From: Azospirillum melinis
GTDB lineage: Bacteria; Pseudomonadota; Alphaproteobacteria; Azospirillales; Azospirillaceae
Direction: 5' to 3'
Assembly (NCBI RefSeq): GCF_013340935.1
Contig: NZ_WHOS01000006.1
Location: 1 to 64,000 of the forward strand
Length of the DNA: 64,000 nucleotides
In this document: positions 19,013 through 27,675 of the stretch, piece after piece
How the letters are laid out: every line of letters starts with the position of its first letter
Numbering within the stretch: the first letter of the stretch is position 1
Position numbers and translations under genes: made by a program
Notes under the pieces: model-generated
Told to the model about the DNA's origin: nothing
Seen by the model: the letters and a program-made list of their open reading frames with translations, nothing else
Databases searched by the model: none

Positions 19013-19504
19013 ATGGCGCGCAAGAAGAAGAAAAAAGGCGGCGCCCTCACGCTGATCCTGCTGATCGTGCCGGCGGCACTGATCGTGCACCCGACCACCA
19101 TCCTGTTCGGCATCGGCATGATCCCGACCATCGTCGCCTATGTCGTTGACCGCGATCCCGACAAATCGGCGCCGATCACCGTCGGCGGGCTGAATTTCTG
19201 CGGCTGCATGCCCTTCGCCATCGATTTGTGGAAGCACCAGCACACTCTCGGCGCCGTTGCCAAGATCCTCGCCGACCCGCTGGCCTGGCTGGTGATGTAC
19301 AGTGCCGCCGCCGTCGGCTGGGGCATCTACTACGGCATCCCGCCGCTGGTCGCCGGCATGGAGGTCAGCCGCGCCGAAAAGCGGGTCGAGGTGCTGAAGC
19401 AGAAGAAGGTGGCGCTGGTCCAGGAATGGGGACCGGACGTGGCCGGCGATTACTTCGACGAGTCCGGCGGCATGGAGCCGGACGCCGAAATGGAAAATGC
19501 CTGA
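19013..19504 (+). CDS. Small membrane protein paired with the pseudokinase
   Basis: A 163-residue protein with a very basic start (ARKKKKK), two closely spaced hydrophobic segments (about 11-47), a Cys pair in NFCGCMPF, another hydrophobic segment near 80-110 (LADPLAWLVMYSAAAVGWGIYYG) and an acidic C-terminal tail ending DAEMENA. It starts 20 bases after the pseudokinase stop, so the two are almost certainly cotranscribed and may form a complex. No family recognised. The Lys-rich start indicates a cytoplasmic N-terminus. Confidence 0.68.
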   Translation: MARKKKKKGGALTLILLIVPAALIVHPTTILFGIGMIPTIVAYVVDRDPDKSAPITVGGLNFCGCMPFAIDLWKHQHTLGAVAKILADPLAWLVMYSAAAVGWGIYYGIPPLVAGMEVSRAEKRVEVLKQKKVALVQEWGPDVAGDYFDESGGMEPDAEMENA

Positions 19505-19596
19505 TCAGGCGACGCGCCCACTGCCGGACTTGCAACCGGACACTCCGTCAGGGCATGATCCATGCCGAGGGTCGCCGGGTCGGCCATGAGGTTGGA

Positions 19597-19791
19597 ATGT
19601 TCAGCGTCAGCGAGAATGAAGCCGCCGCAATCCAGAGGGCGTTTCACGAAAGCGGCGAATGGGCGGCCGTCGTTGAGCTCCGGCGGCATTTCCACATTCA
19701 GGACAATGTGAACGCCCTGAACGCCGTCCGTTCCATCGTCAGATGGGCGGGGGCGGTGCCGCCGCATCCGCACCCCACCTCCCCTCTCTGA
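19597..19791 (+). CDS. Small hypothetical protein (64 aa)
   Basis: A 64-residue ORF with GAGG five bases before the ATG. The first 50 residues (SENEAAAIQRAFHESGEW, then AAVVELRRHF and DNVNALNAVRSIVRWA) look like a compact helical protein rather than a random frame, and the sequence pattern resembles small conserved proteins I recall from related Rhodospirillales; that resemblance is memory, not a search. The Pro/His-rich tail may be non-conserved. It is the only candidate gene in the 307-base gap between the membrane protein and the beta-lactamase. Confidence 0.45.
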   Translation: MFSVSENEAAAIQRAFHESGEWAAVVELRRHFHIQDNVNALNAVRSIVRWAGAVPPHPHPTSPL

Positions 19792-19811
19792 GCCTCCCCT
19801 CCAGCTCTGGC

Positions 19812-20717
19812 TCAGCCGATCATGCCTGCCACCGCCCGTGCCACCTCGGCATGGATCGCATCCTGCTGCTTGAAGCCTTCGGCGGTGTGGGTCAGATAGC
19901 TGGCGACCAGCAGCGGCGCGCGGCCCTCCGGCCACAGGATGGCGATGTCGTTGGCGGTGCCGTTGGTGCCGGTCCCCGTCTTGTCGCCGACCCGCCAGCC
20001 GGCCGGCAGCCCGGCGCGCAGACGCTTGTCGCCGGTCTTGTTGGCGACCATCCAGTCGGTCAGCTGCTTGCGGGACTCCGGCCGCAGCACGTCGCTGACA
20101 AGCAGCCGCTCCATGCTGCGCACCATGGCGGCCGGCGTGGTGGTGTCGCGCGGGTCGCCGGGAATGGCGGTATTCAGCGTCGGCTCGTTGCGGTCAAGCC
20201 GCGTGGTCTTGTCGCCGATGCCGCGCAGGAAGGCGGTGAGGCCGCCCGGGTTGCCGACGCCGGGCAGCAGCAGGTTCGCCGCGACATTGTCGCTGAGCGT
20301 CATCGCCGCCTCGCACAGTTCGGCCACCGTCGGCGGCGTGCCGTTGAGCCGGGTCTCCGAGAAGGGTGCGTAAGGGACCAGATCGGCCTTGGTCACCGGA
20401 ATCCGCCGGTCCAGCCGGTCCTTGCCCTGGTCCACCGTCTTCAGGACGGCGGCAGCCAAAAGAAATTTGAAGGTGCTGCACATCGGGAACCGCTCGTCCC
20501 CGCGCCAGCCATGCAGCCGGCCGTTTGCGCTGTCGAGCACCGCGACGCCCAGACGGCCGCCGGTGCGCCCCTCCAGCTCGGTCATGCGCGCAGCGAACGC
20601 ATCGCTTCCCGTGGCCTTCCCGCCTTTGTTCTTGCCGGTTTCCGCAGCCTGCACCCCGGCCGCCGACAGCAGCAGAACCCCACCCGTCGCCGCCAGGAAA
20701 CCCCGCCGTCCGATCAT
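19812..20717 (-). CDS. Class A beta-lactamase with Tat signal
   Basis: A 301-residue serine beta-lactamase. Motifs are complete: STFK (S81, K84), SDN in TLSDNVAAN, the omega-loop Glu in RNEPTLNTA and KTG in GDKTGTGTNG. The N-terminus MIGRRGFLAATGG has twin arginines followed by a hydrophobic stretch, so export by the Tat pathway is likely, as in several chromosomal class A enzymes. The ATG at 20717 has GGGAGG five bases upstream; longer starts lack this. There is no adjacent ampR-type regulator, so expression is probably constitutive or controlled elsewhere. It should act on penicillins and perhaps cephalosporins; the spectrum cannot be read from sequence. Confidence 0.93.
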   Translation of the reverse strand: MIGRRGFLAATGGVLLLSAAGVQAAETGKNKGGKATGSDAFAARMTELEGRTGGRLGVAVLDSANGRLHGWRGDERFPMCSTFKFLLAAAVLKTVDQGKDRLDRRIPVTKADLVPYAPFSETRLNGTPPTVAELCEAAMTLSDNVAANLLLPGVGNPGGLTAFLRGIGDKTTRLDRNEPTLNTAIPGDPRDTTTPAAMVRSMERLLVSDVLRPESRKQLTDWMVANKTGDKRLRAGLPAGWRVGDKTGTGTNGTANDIAILWPEGRAPLLVASYLTHTAEGFKQQDAIHAEVARAVAGMIG

Positions 20718-20901
20718 TCCAACCTCCCTCTGCATCGTTGCGATGGCCGGACGATAGAAATCCCGCCGCGGGCCGGCAAACGAGCTTTCCTCGCGGAAGA
20801 CCCAAATTAAACTTATGCCTTGCCGGCGCATCGCCATGGCAGGCTATGGGGCGCCGCGGTAAGAGGCGGACAGGGCGTGGACAGCGGAAGGAAGCAGGCC
20901 G

Positions 20902-21138
20902 ATGCCGATGCGTCAGGACATGGAGACGGACCGTTTCGAGGCGACGGCCGAGGATGGCAGCGTCCATGCGGTGGTCGAGACGACCAGCTACATCCAGATG
21001 GTGACCTTCCGCGGCCCCGCCGGCTGGGTACCGGAGGGCAAGAGCTATCGCCTGGACAGCGGCGACGCGGTGGAGCAGACGGAGGACGGCGGGTTCCGCA
21101 TCGCCGCGTCGGGGCTGGCAATCCGGCGGATGGCTTGA
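20902..21138 (+). CDS. Small hypothetical protein (78 aa)
   Basis: A 78-residue ORF with a purine-rich AGGAAG site upstream. The product (for example TTSYIQMVTFRGPAGWVPEGKSY, then LDSGDAVEQTEDGGFRIAASG) has the alternating pattern of a small beta-rich protein and codon use like its neighbours, so it is probably real. No function recognised. It lies between the divergent beta-lactamase and the co-directional glutathione S-transferase. Confidence 0.5.
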   Translation: MPMRQDMETDRFEATAEDGSVHAVVETTSYIQMVTFRGPAGWVPEGKSYRLDSGDAVEQTEDGGFRIAASGLAIRRMA

Positions 21139-21258
21139 GTGCACCCTTGGGTGAGCCCGCCCGCGCTTTCCGCTGGCGTGGCCGGGGCGGTTGAGGCCAT
21201 CCTCCCGGCAACACCGGTCCCGACCCGTGCGGGCCGGCAAATCAGGGAGACAGAGATC

Positions 21259-21882
21259 GTGACCGCGCCCTTCATCCTCTACGGCAACGTGAATTCCCAG
21301 CCCGCGACCCGCATCGCGCTGTTCTTCCGGCTGGCCGGAATCCCCTTCCAGTACCGTCATCTCGATCTGCGCGCCGGTCAGCAGAAGTCGCCGGAGTATC
21401 AGGTGATCAACCGCTTCGGCCGGGTGCCGACGCTGGTCCACGGCGACCATTCGATCTCGGAATCCAGCGTGATCCTGACCTATCTGGCCGAACAGACCGG
21501 CCAGTTCGGCGGCCGCGACGAGGCCGAGAAACTGCGCCTCGCCGAATGGCTGAGCTGGCTGGCCGACGTGCTGCTGCCGGTCCAACGCGCCCGCGCCGTG
21601 CGCAAGTTCAACGGCGATGCCAACGCCCTGCCCTGGCTCGACGGCGCGGCGGCCAGCGGGTTGACGCTGTTCGACCAGCATCTGGCCGGCCACAGCTACA
21701 TCCAGAGCGAGCGCCTGACCATCGCCGACATCTTCGCCCTCCCCTGGATCGACCTGCTGAGCGAATCCGGGATCGAGGAGAAGGACTATCCGAACGTCAA
21801 GGCCTGGGCCGACCGCATCCGCGCGCAGCCGGGCTACAAGCCGCAGTATGAGCTGATGCCGCAGGCGGATGCGGAGTGCTGA
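21259..21882 (+). CDS. Glutathione S-transferase family protein
   Basis: A 207-residue cytoplasmic GST. The thioredoxin-like N-domain (5-80) contains YGNVNSQPATRIALFFRLAG, the cis-Pro region GRVPTLVHGD and SESSVILTYLAE, which binds the gamma-Glu of glutathione; the helical C-domain contains LTIADIFALPW, the family hydrophobic-core motif. A GTG start at 21259 with GGGAGA eight bases upstream is preferred over the longer frame from 21139, whose translation does not resemble GST. The subclass (beta, theta-like) and substrate are uncertain. Confidence 0.85.
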   Translation: MTAPFILYGNVNSQPATRIALFFRLAGIPFQYRHLDLRAGQQKSPEYQVINRFGRVPTLVHGDHSISESSVILTYLAEQTGQFGGRDEAEKLRLAEWLSWLADVLLPVQRARAVRKFNGDANALPWLDGAAASGLTLFDQHLAGHSYIQSERLTIADIFALPWIDLLSESGIEEKDYPNVKAWADRIRAQPGYKPQYELMPQADAEC

Positions 21883-21898
21883 GGTAGGAAGATGGACG

Positions 21899-21922
21899 GT
21901 TGCGGCGGTCCCCCGCCGCAAC
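21899..21922. terminator. Hairpin between gst and paaK-like gene
   Basis: Perfect ten-base stem GTTGCGGCGG (21899-21908) and complement (21913-21922) with a four-base loop, in the 43-base gap between convergent stop codons. No U run follows on either side, so it may be a weak or factor-aided bidirectional terminator. Confidence 0.55.
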
Positions 21923-21925
21923 ATA

Positions 21926-23155
21926 TCACCCCCGCGTGTCGTCGATCACCTTGCCGTCGTTGGGCAGGCTTGCCGGCGCCACGAACTCCACCGCGCCCTT
22001 CAGCTTCGTCACCGACGCCAAAGTCTCGCGGATGGCGGCGGCGAGACCCTCTCCGCTCTCCTCCGCCTCGCAGCGCAGGGTCATGGTGTCGCTGGCGTCC
22101 TGGCGGCCGACGACCAGACGGGCGCGGGCGATCTGGGGATGGCGGCGCAGCACCTCGGCGACCTGGCTCGGGTGGACGAACATGCCCTTGACCTTGGTGG
22201 TCTGGTCGGCGCGGCCCATCCAGCCCTTCAGCCGCATGTTGGTCCGGCCGCAGGGGCTGGCGCCCGGCAGCACCGCCGACAGGTCGCCGGTGCCGAAGCG
22301 GATCAGCGGATAGGCCGGGTTGAAGATGGTCACCACCACCTCTCCGACCTCGCCGTCTGGAACCGGGTCGCCGGTGCCGGGACGGACGATTTCGACGATG
22401 CAGCCCTCGTTCACCACCAGACCGGAGCGCGCCGGGGTTTCGTAGGCGACGATGCCGAGATCGGCGGTGCCGTAGCTCTGGTAGACGTCCAACCCGCGCG
22501 CCTCGTAGAAGGCGCGGGCGTCGGGCAGATAGGGCCCGCCCGACACGGCGGCGATGCGGATGGAGGAGACATCCAGCCCCAGCGCGTCGCCCTTCTCCAG
22601 GATGATCTTCAGGAAGTCGGGCGTGCCGATATAACCGCGCGGCTTCAGGCTGGCGACCACCTGGGCCTGCATCTCGGTGTTGCCGGTGCCGGCGGGGATG
22701 ACGGCGCAGCCGAGGGCATGCGCACCCGTCTCGAACATCGAGCCGGCGGGGGTCAGGTGATAGGCGAAGCAGTTGTGGGCGAGGTCGCCGGCGCGGAAAC
22801 CGGCGGCGAACAGCGCACGGGCGCTGCGCCAGGGATCGACGCCATGCGGTTCGGGATCGTGGATCGGGCCGGGAGAGGCGAAGACGCGGGCCAACCGGCC
22901 GATCTCCACCGCCGCCAGTCCGCCGAAGGGCGGGTGGGCCTGCTGCAACGCGATCAGGTCGGATTTCCGCGTCACCGGCAGGGTGGCCAACGCATTGCGG
23001 TCATGGATCGACGCCGGGTCGATCCCGGCCAGCATCTGGCGGAAATAGGGGGCCGCGTCCTTGGCATGGTGCAGATGGGCAGGCAATGCCGCGAACTGCT
23101 CGGCCTCGCGCCGGTCGGAGGAACGGGTTTCGAGGTCGTCGTAGAAATCGGTCAT
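21926..23155 (-). CDS. PaaK-like AMP-binding ligase (phenylacetate-CoA ligase family)
   Basis: A 409-residue adenylate-forming enzyme of the PaaK family, last gene of the liv-type operon. Family features are YQSYGTADLG (A5 region), RFGTGDLSAV (A7) and the C-terminal KVKGMFVHPSQV (A8 and lid lysine region), as in aryl-CoA ligases. The P-loop, normally SSGTTGKPT, reads FASPGPIHDPEP, so the Thr/Gly-rich nucleotide loop is largely lost. It may be a divergent ligase with a different acid or reduced activity. Its position after the transport genes suggests that the imported compound, or its product, is activated to a CoA thioester. Confidence 0.75.
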   Translation of the reverse strand: MTDFYDDLETRSSDRREAEQFAALPAHLHHAKDAAPYFRQMLAGIDPASIHDRNALATLPVTRKSDLIALQQAHPPFGGLAAVEIGRLARVFASPGPIHDPEPHGVDPWRSARALFAAGFRAGDLAHNCFAYHLTPAGSMFETGAHALGCAVIPAGTGNTEMQAQVVASLKPRGYIGTPDFLKIILEKGDALGLDVSSIRIAAVSGGPYLPDARAFYEARGLDVYQSYGTADLGIVAYETPARSGLVVNEGCIVEIVRPGTGDPVPDGEVGEVVVTIFNPAYPLIRFGTGDLSAVLPGASPCGRTNMRLKGWMGRADQTTKVKGMFVHPSQVAEVLRRHPQIARARLVVGRQDASDTMTLRCEAEESGEGLAAAIRETLASVTKLKGAVEFVAPASLPNDGKVIDDTRG

Positions 23156-23240
23156 GGTCGTTCGTCCGTTCAGGGGTCGGCCGATCAGGTGGCGGGCATC
23201 GGCGGTGGGGCATCGGCACGCCGACGCCTCGCCACTCCCC

Positions 23241-24095
<855 letters not shown>

Positions 24096-24171
24096 GCGGC
24101 ACCTGAACTGTTCGTAAAGATTGGGGGCGCCCCCGCCGGAGAGGAGGCGGAGGCGCCGCGTGCTTATCGGC

Positions 24172-25464
24172 TTACCAGCCCAGCCATTCCGGCTTGCGCG
24201 GAACGTCGACGGTGGTCAGCTTCTCCAGCTTGATGGTGCCGGCCTTGACCAGATCGTCCACGCCGGCGCCGGTGTCGCCGGTCACCTGGGCGCGGTAGAT
24301 GTTGACCGCCGTCATGCCGCGGTGGTCGTTCTCGGCCCAGGTCGACGGCACGCAGACGCCTTCAAGCCCGGCCGGGACCCAGTCCTTCTTCTGGTACATC
24401 GCCTTGCGGATGTTCGGGCCGGTAACGCCGCCGTTCTTCGACGCCCAGTCCATCGCTTCCTTCATGTAGAAGGCGGTGCAGACGCCGGCCATGTAATGCA
24501 CCGGACGATAGGCGTTGCCCGACGCGTCGGAGATCTTGGAGATGTCCTTCAGCGTCTTCATACCCGGCACTTCGGCGTTCCAGGTGACCGCGGTGCGCAT
24601 CGGGAACACAACGCCGTTGGCGGCCGAACCGGCGGCCTTGGCGGCGTTCTCGTCCATGCCCCAGACGTTGCCCATGAACTGGACCTTGGCACCGACCGTC
24701 TGGCAGGCCTTCAGCACCGAGATGTTGGAGCCGGCGGTGTTGCCGAGATAGGCGTAGTTGGCGCCGGCTTCCTTCAGGGTCAGGCACTGGGCGGTGTAGT
24801 CGCCGGGGGTCAGGGCGAACTGCACGGCCGGCAGCACGTCGAAGCCCAGCTCCTTGGCCAGCTGCTCGCCGGCATCCTTGGGCGCGTTGGGATAGGGGTG
24901 GTTGGCGCCCATGTGGACGTATTTCGGCTTGCCCTGGCCACCCTGCTTCTTCCAGTCCTCCGCCGCCCACATCAGCATGCCGCGCAGCGCGTCGGAATAG
25001 GAGGGACCGTAGAAGAAGTTGTAGGGCGCCGGCTTGGAGCCGTGCGGACCCTTGCCGGTCGGGTCGGTCAGGTGACCGGAATAGGAGCCCGAATAGGCCG
25101 GGATCTCGTCCTTGCCGACGAAGCCGGTCAGCGCCTCGGTGTCGGCGGTGCCCCAGCCCTGGAGAGCCGCGATCTTGTCGCTGCCCGACGACCATTTCTT
25201 GTACTGGCTGATGGCGCGCGGCGCCTGATAGCCGTAATCGACGGTGTCGACCGCCAGCTTGGTACCGTTGATGCCACCCTTGGAATTGATGTAGGCCAGC
25301 GCGTCCGCGACGCCCTGCGCATAGGGCACGCCGACGTCCGACGTGGCGCCGGACTGGTCCGCCAGATGGCCGACCGGGATGTCGGCATAGGCCGTGGCCG
25401 AGGTCGCCAGCAGGAGGGCCCCAGTAACGGCCGAAGTGGCGAAGAGCGCGGTCTTGATCGACAT
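24172..25464 (-). CDS. HAAT-type periplasmic substrate-binding protein
   Basis: A 430-residue exported binding protein of the LivK/peripla_BP_6 family, longer than the 370 residues of amino acid binders. The signal peptide (1-27) ends ATAYA. VGHLADQSGATSDVGVPYAQGVADALAYIN is the usual start of the first lobe. Members of this size class associated with acyl/aryl-CoA ligases are believed to bind aromatic or aliphatic acids rather than leucine, an inference from gene context. The ATG at 25464 has GGGGAG ten bases upstream and gives a proper signal peptide, whereas the frame from 25518 would put hydrophilic sequence in front. It probably supplies the most abundant product of the operon. Confidence 0.88.
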   Translation of the reverse strand: MSIKTALFATSAVTGALLLATSATAYADIPVGHLADQSGATSDVGVPYAQGVADALAYINSKGGINGTKLAVDTVDYGYQAPRAISQYKKWSSGSDKIAALQGWGTADTEALTGFVGKDEIPAYSGSYSGHLTDPTGKGPHGSKPAPYNFFYGPSYSDALRGMLMWAAEDWKKQGGQGKPKYVHMGANHPYPNAPKDAGEQLAKELGFDVLPAVQFALTPGDYTAQCLTLKEAGANYAYLGNTAGSNISVLKACQTVGAKVQFMGNVWGMDENAAKAAGSAANGVVFPMRTAVTWNAEVPGMKTLKDISKISDASGNAYRPVHYMAGVCTAFYMKEAMDWASKNGGVTGPNIRKAMYQKKDWVPAGLEGVCVPSTWAENDHRGMTAVNIYRAQVTGDTGAGVDDLVKAGTIKLEKLTTVDVPRKPEWLGW

Positions 25465-25517
25465 GGTGCGTTGACTCCCCATTCTGTTCTGTTTGTTGAT
25501 CGGCAAAAGCGTACGCA

Positions 25518-26591
25518 TCAGTGCGAGAAGGGATAGAGCTTCCAGTAGGCCTTGATCTGCTTCCAGCGGTGGGCCAGCCCGTCGGGCTCGAACACCAGGA
25601 ACAGGATGATGACGAGGCCGATCGACATCTCGCGCAGGAAGGCGATGTTGTCCTTCAGGTTCAGCGCGGTATCGAGCGCGGTGCCGCTCACCAGCTTGGT
25701 CAGCGCCTGCATCGCTTCGGGCAGGAAGACCATGAAGGCGGTGCCCATCAGCGTGCCCATGATCGAGCCCAGACCGCCGATGATGATCATGCCCAGGAAC
25801 TGGATCGAGAAGAGGATGGTGAAGCCCTCCACCGACACGAACTGGAGGTAGTGGGCATAGAGGGCGCCGCCGATGCCGGCATAGAAGGCGGAGATGCCGA
25901 AGGACATCGTCCGGTACTTCGTCAGGTTGATGCCCATGATCTCGGCGGAGAGATAATGGTCGCGCACCGCCACCAGGGCACGGCCGTCGCGGGTCCGCAT
26001 CAGGTTGGTGGCGAGGATGTACATCACCACCAGGGCCACCAGCGCCACGTAGAAGAAGCGCTCGTCGGTGTCGAAGGCGAAGCCGAAGATGGTCAGCGGC
26101 TCGGCGATGGTGCCGGCGGTGCCGCCGGTGAACCAGTCGGCCCGCGCGAAGAAGTCCTGCAGGATGTACTGCGCCGCCAGGGTGGCGATGGCAAGATACA
26201 GACCCTTCAGCCGCGCCGCCGGCATGCCGAACAGCAGCCCGACCAGCGTGGTGACGACGCCCGCCAGCGGGATCGCCAGCGCCACCGGGACGCCCAGGCT
26301 GTTGCTGAGCCAGGCCGACGCGAAGGCGCCGAAGCCGAAGAAGGCGGAGTGACCGATGGAGATCTGGCCGGTGAAGCCGACCAGGATGTTGAGGCCGAGC
26401 GCCGCGATGCCGAGATAGCCGATCTGGATCAGCAGGCTGAGCCAGTAGCGGTCCATGAAGGCCGGGCAGGCCAGCAGCAGGACCACGCCCAGGATCGCGA
26501 AGTTGCGGCTGGTTTTGGTTGGGAAGATGGTGGTGTCGGACCCGTAGGACGTCTTGTAATCGCCGCTCGGGATGATGCTGACGGATGCCAT
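25518..26591 (-). CDS. livM: HAAT-type ABC transporter permease LivM
   Basis: A 357-residue inner-membrane permease with about eight to ten hydrophobic segments starting near residue 30. LNILVGFTGQISIGHSAFFGFGAFA and GRALVAVRDHYLSAEIMGINLTKYR are the characteristic LivM channel and EAA-like coupling motifs. It pairs with LivH. The C-terminus extends to a cytoplasmic tail (GLAHRWKQIKAYWKLYPFSH). The gene is seven bases downstream of livH in the operon. Confidence 0.93.
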   Translation of the reverse strand: MASVSIIPSGDYKTSYGSDTTIFPTKTSRNFAILGVVLLLACPAFMDRYWLSLLIQIGYLGIAALGLNILVGFTGQISIGHSAFFGFGAFASAWLSNSLGVPVALAIPLAGVVTTLVGLLFGMPAARLKGLYLAIATLAAQYILQDFFARADWFTGGTAGTIAEPLTIFGFAFDTDERFFYVALVALVVMYILATNLMRTRDGRALVAVRDHYLSAEIMGINLTKYRTMSFGISAFYAGIGGALYAHYLQFVSVEGFTILFSIQFLGMIIIGGLGSIMGTLMGTAFMVFLPEAMQALTKLVSGTALDTALNLKDNIAFLREMSIGLVIILFLVFEPDGLAHRWKQIKAYWKLYPFSH

Positions 26592-26598
26592 GGGGGCC

Positions 26599-27486
26599 TC
26601 ACACGCGCTCGATGTCTTTGGTGCCGAACAGGCCGTAGGGCTTGATCATCAGGATGGCGATCAGGACGTAGAAGGGGGCGATCTCGTACATGTTGCCCCA
26701 GTTCAGCCACTGGCTGTCCAGGTAGTGCGCCAGATTCTCCAGCACGCCGACGATCAGCCCGCCGACCACGGCGCCGATGACGCTGTCGAGGCCGCCGAGG
26801 ATCACCGCCGGGAACACCTTGATGCCGAAGAAGGACAGGGCCGACGACACGCCGTTGACCACGCCCACCGTGACGCCGGCCACCGCCGACACCATGGCGG
26901 AGATCGCCCAGCTCATCGCGAACATGTGGCGGACCGAGATGCCCAGCGACTGCGCCACCTGCTGGTCGAAGGCGGTGGCCCGCATGGCGAGACCGACCCG
27001 CGAGTATTTGAAGAACCAGCCGAAGCCCGCCATGATCAGGATCGAGATCAACAGCGACATGACGTAGACGGTCTGCACCTCCAGCCCGAACAGGTTGACG
27101 GTGGGGCTGGCGAAGATCTGCGGGAAGGGCTTGGCGAAGACGCCGAACATCCACTTCATCGCCGCCTGGAAGACGATGGACAGGCCGATCGTCACCATGA
27201 TGACGGAGATGATCGGTTCGCCGATCATCGGCCGCAGCACGACGATCTGCAGGATGACGCCGAAGGCCAGCATGAAGGCCAGCGTGATCGGGAAGCCGAT
27301 CCAGAAAGGCAGCTGCCAGTGGGTCAGCAGCCACCAGCAGGTCCAGGCGCCGATCAGCAGGAATTCGCCCTGCGCGAAGTTGACGATGCGGCTGGCCTTG
27401 TAGATCAGCACGAAGGACATGGCGACCACGCCATACAGCGCGCCGACGATCAGGCCGTTGACGAGAAGCTGAAACAGAAGGGTCAT
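26599..27486 (-). CDS. livH: HAAT-type ABC transporter permease LivH
   Basis: A 295-residue permease with the typical LivH start (LLVNGLIVGALYGVVAMSFVLIYKA) and NFAQGEFLLIGAW, then the coupling segment VGLAMRATAFDQQVAQSLGI. The ATG at 27486 is chosen because the frame upstream of it lies in a repeat-containing intergenic region and encodes no LivH-like sequence. It forms the channel with LivM. Confidence 0.93.
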   Translation of the reverse strand: MTLLFQLLVNGLIVGALYGVVAMSFVLIYKASRIVNFAQGEFLLIGAWTCWWLLTHWQLPFWIGFPITLAFMLAFGVILQIVVLRPMIGEPIISVIMVTIGLSIVFQAAMKWMFGVFAKPFPQIFASPTVNLFGLEVQTVYVMSLLISILIMAGFGWFFKYSRVGLAMRATAFDQQVAQSLGISVRHMFAMSWAISAMVSAVAGVTVGVVNGVSSALSFFGIKVFPAVILGGLDSVIGAVVGGLIVGVLENLAHYLDSQWLNWGNMYEIAPFYVLIAILMIKPYGLFGTKDIERV

Positions 27487-27504
27487 GGCGTGGCCTCGTT
27501 CTGT

Positions 27505-27646
27505 CCCTCTCCCGCCCCGGGAGAGGGGGACCGCGAAGCGGTCGGGTGAGGGGTGATCCAAGGATCAGGGTGCTTGCCTCTTGCCGGCCCCCTCACCCTT
27601 CCCATGCTGCGCATGGGCCCCTTCCCTCTCCCGGGACGGGAGAGGG
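27505..27646. repeat. Pair of inverted REP-like palindromic units
   Basis: Two copies in opposite orientation of a composite element: an outer hairpin CCCTCTCCCG-N-CGGGAGAGGG (27505-27527 and 27623-27646), a second small hairpin (GACCGCGAAGCGGTC near 27529-27543; GCCCATGCGCAGCATGGG on the other unit near 27601-27618) and a GGTGAGGGG end (27545-27553 and 27590-27598). The arrangement is like a BIME of two REP units. It sits inside the operon between the ligase and livH and could dampen expression or stabilise the upstream message. Confidence 0.8.
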
Positions 27647-27675
27647 TGTGATTGACGGTGTGCATCGCGCTCTCC

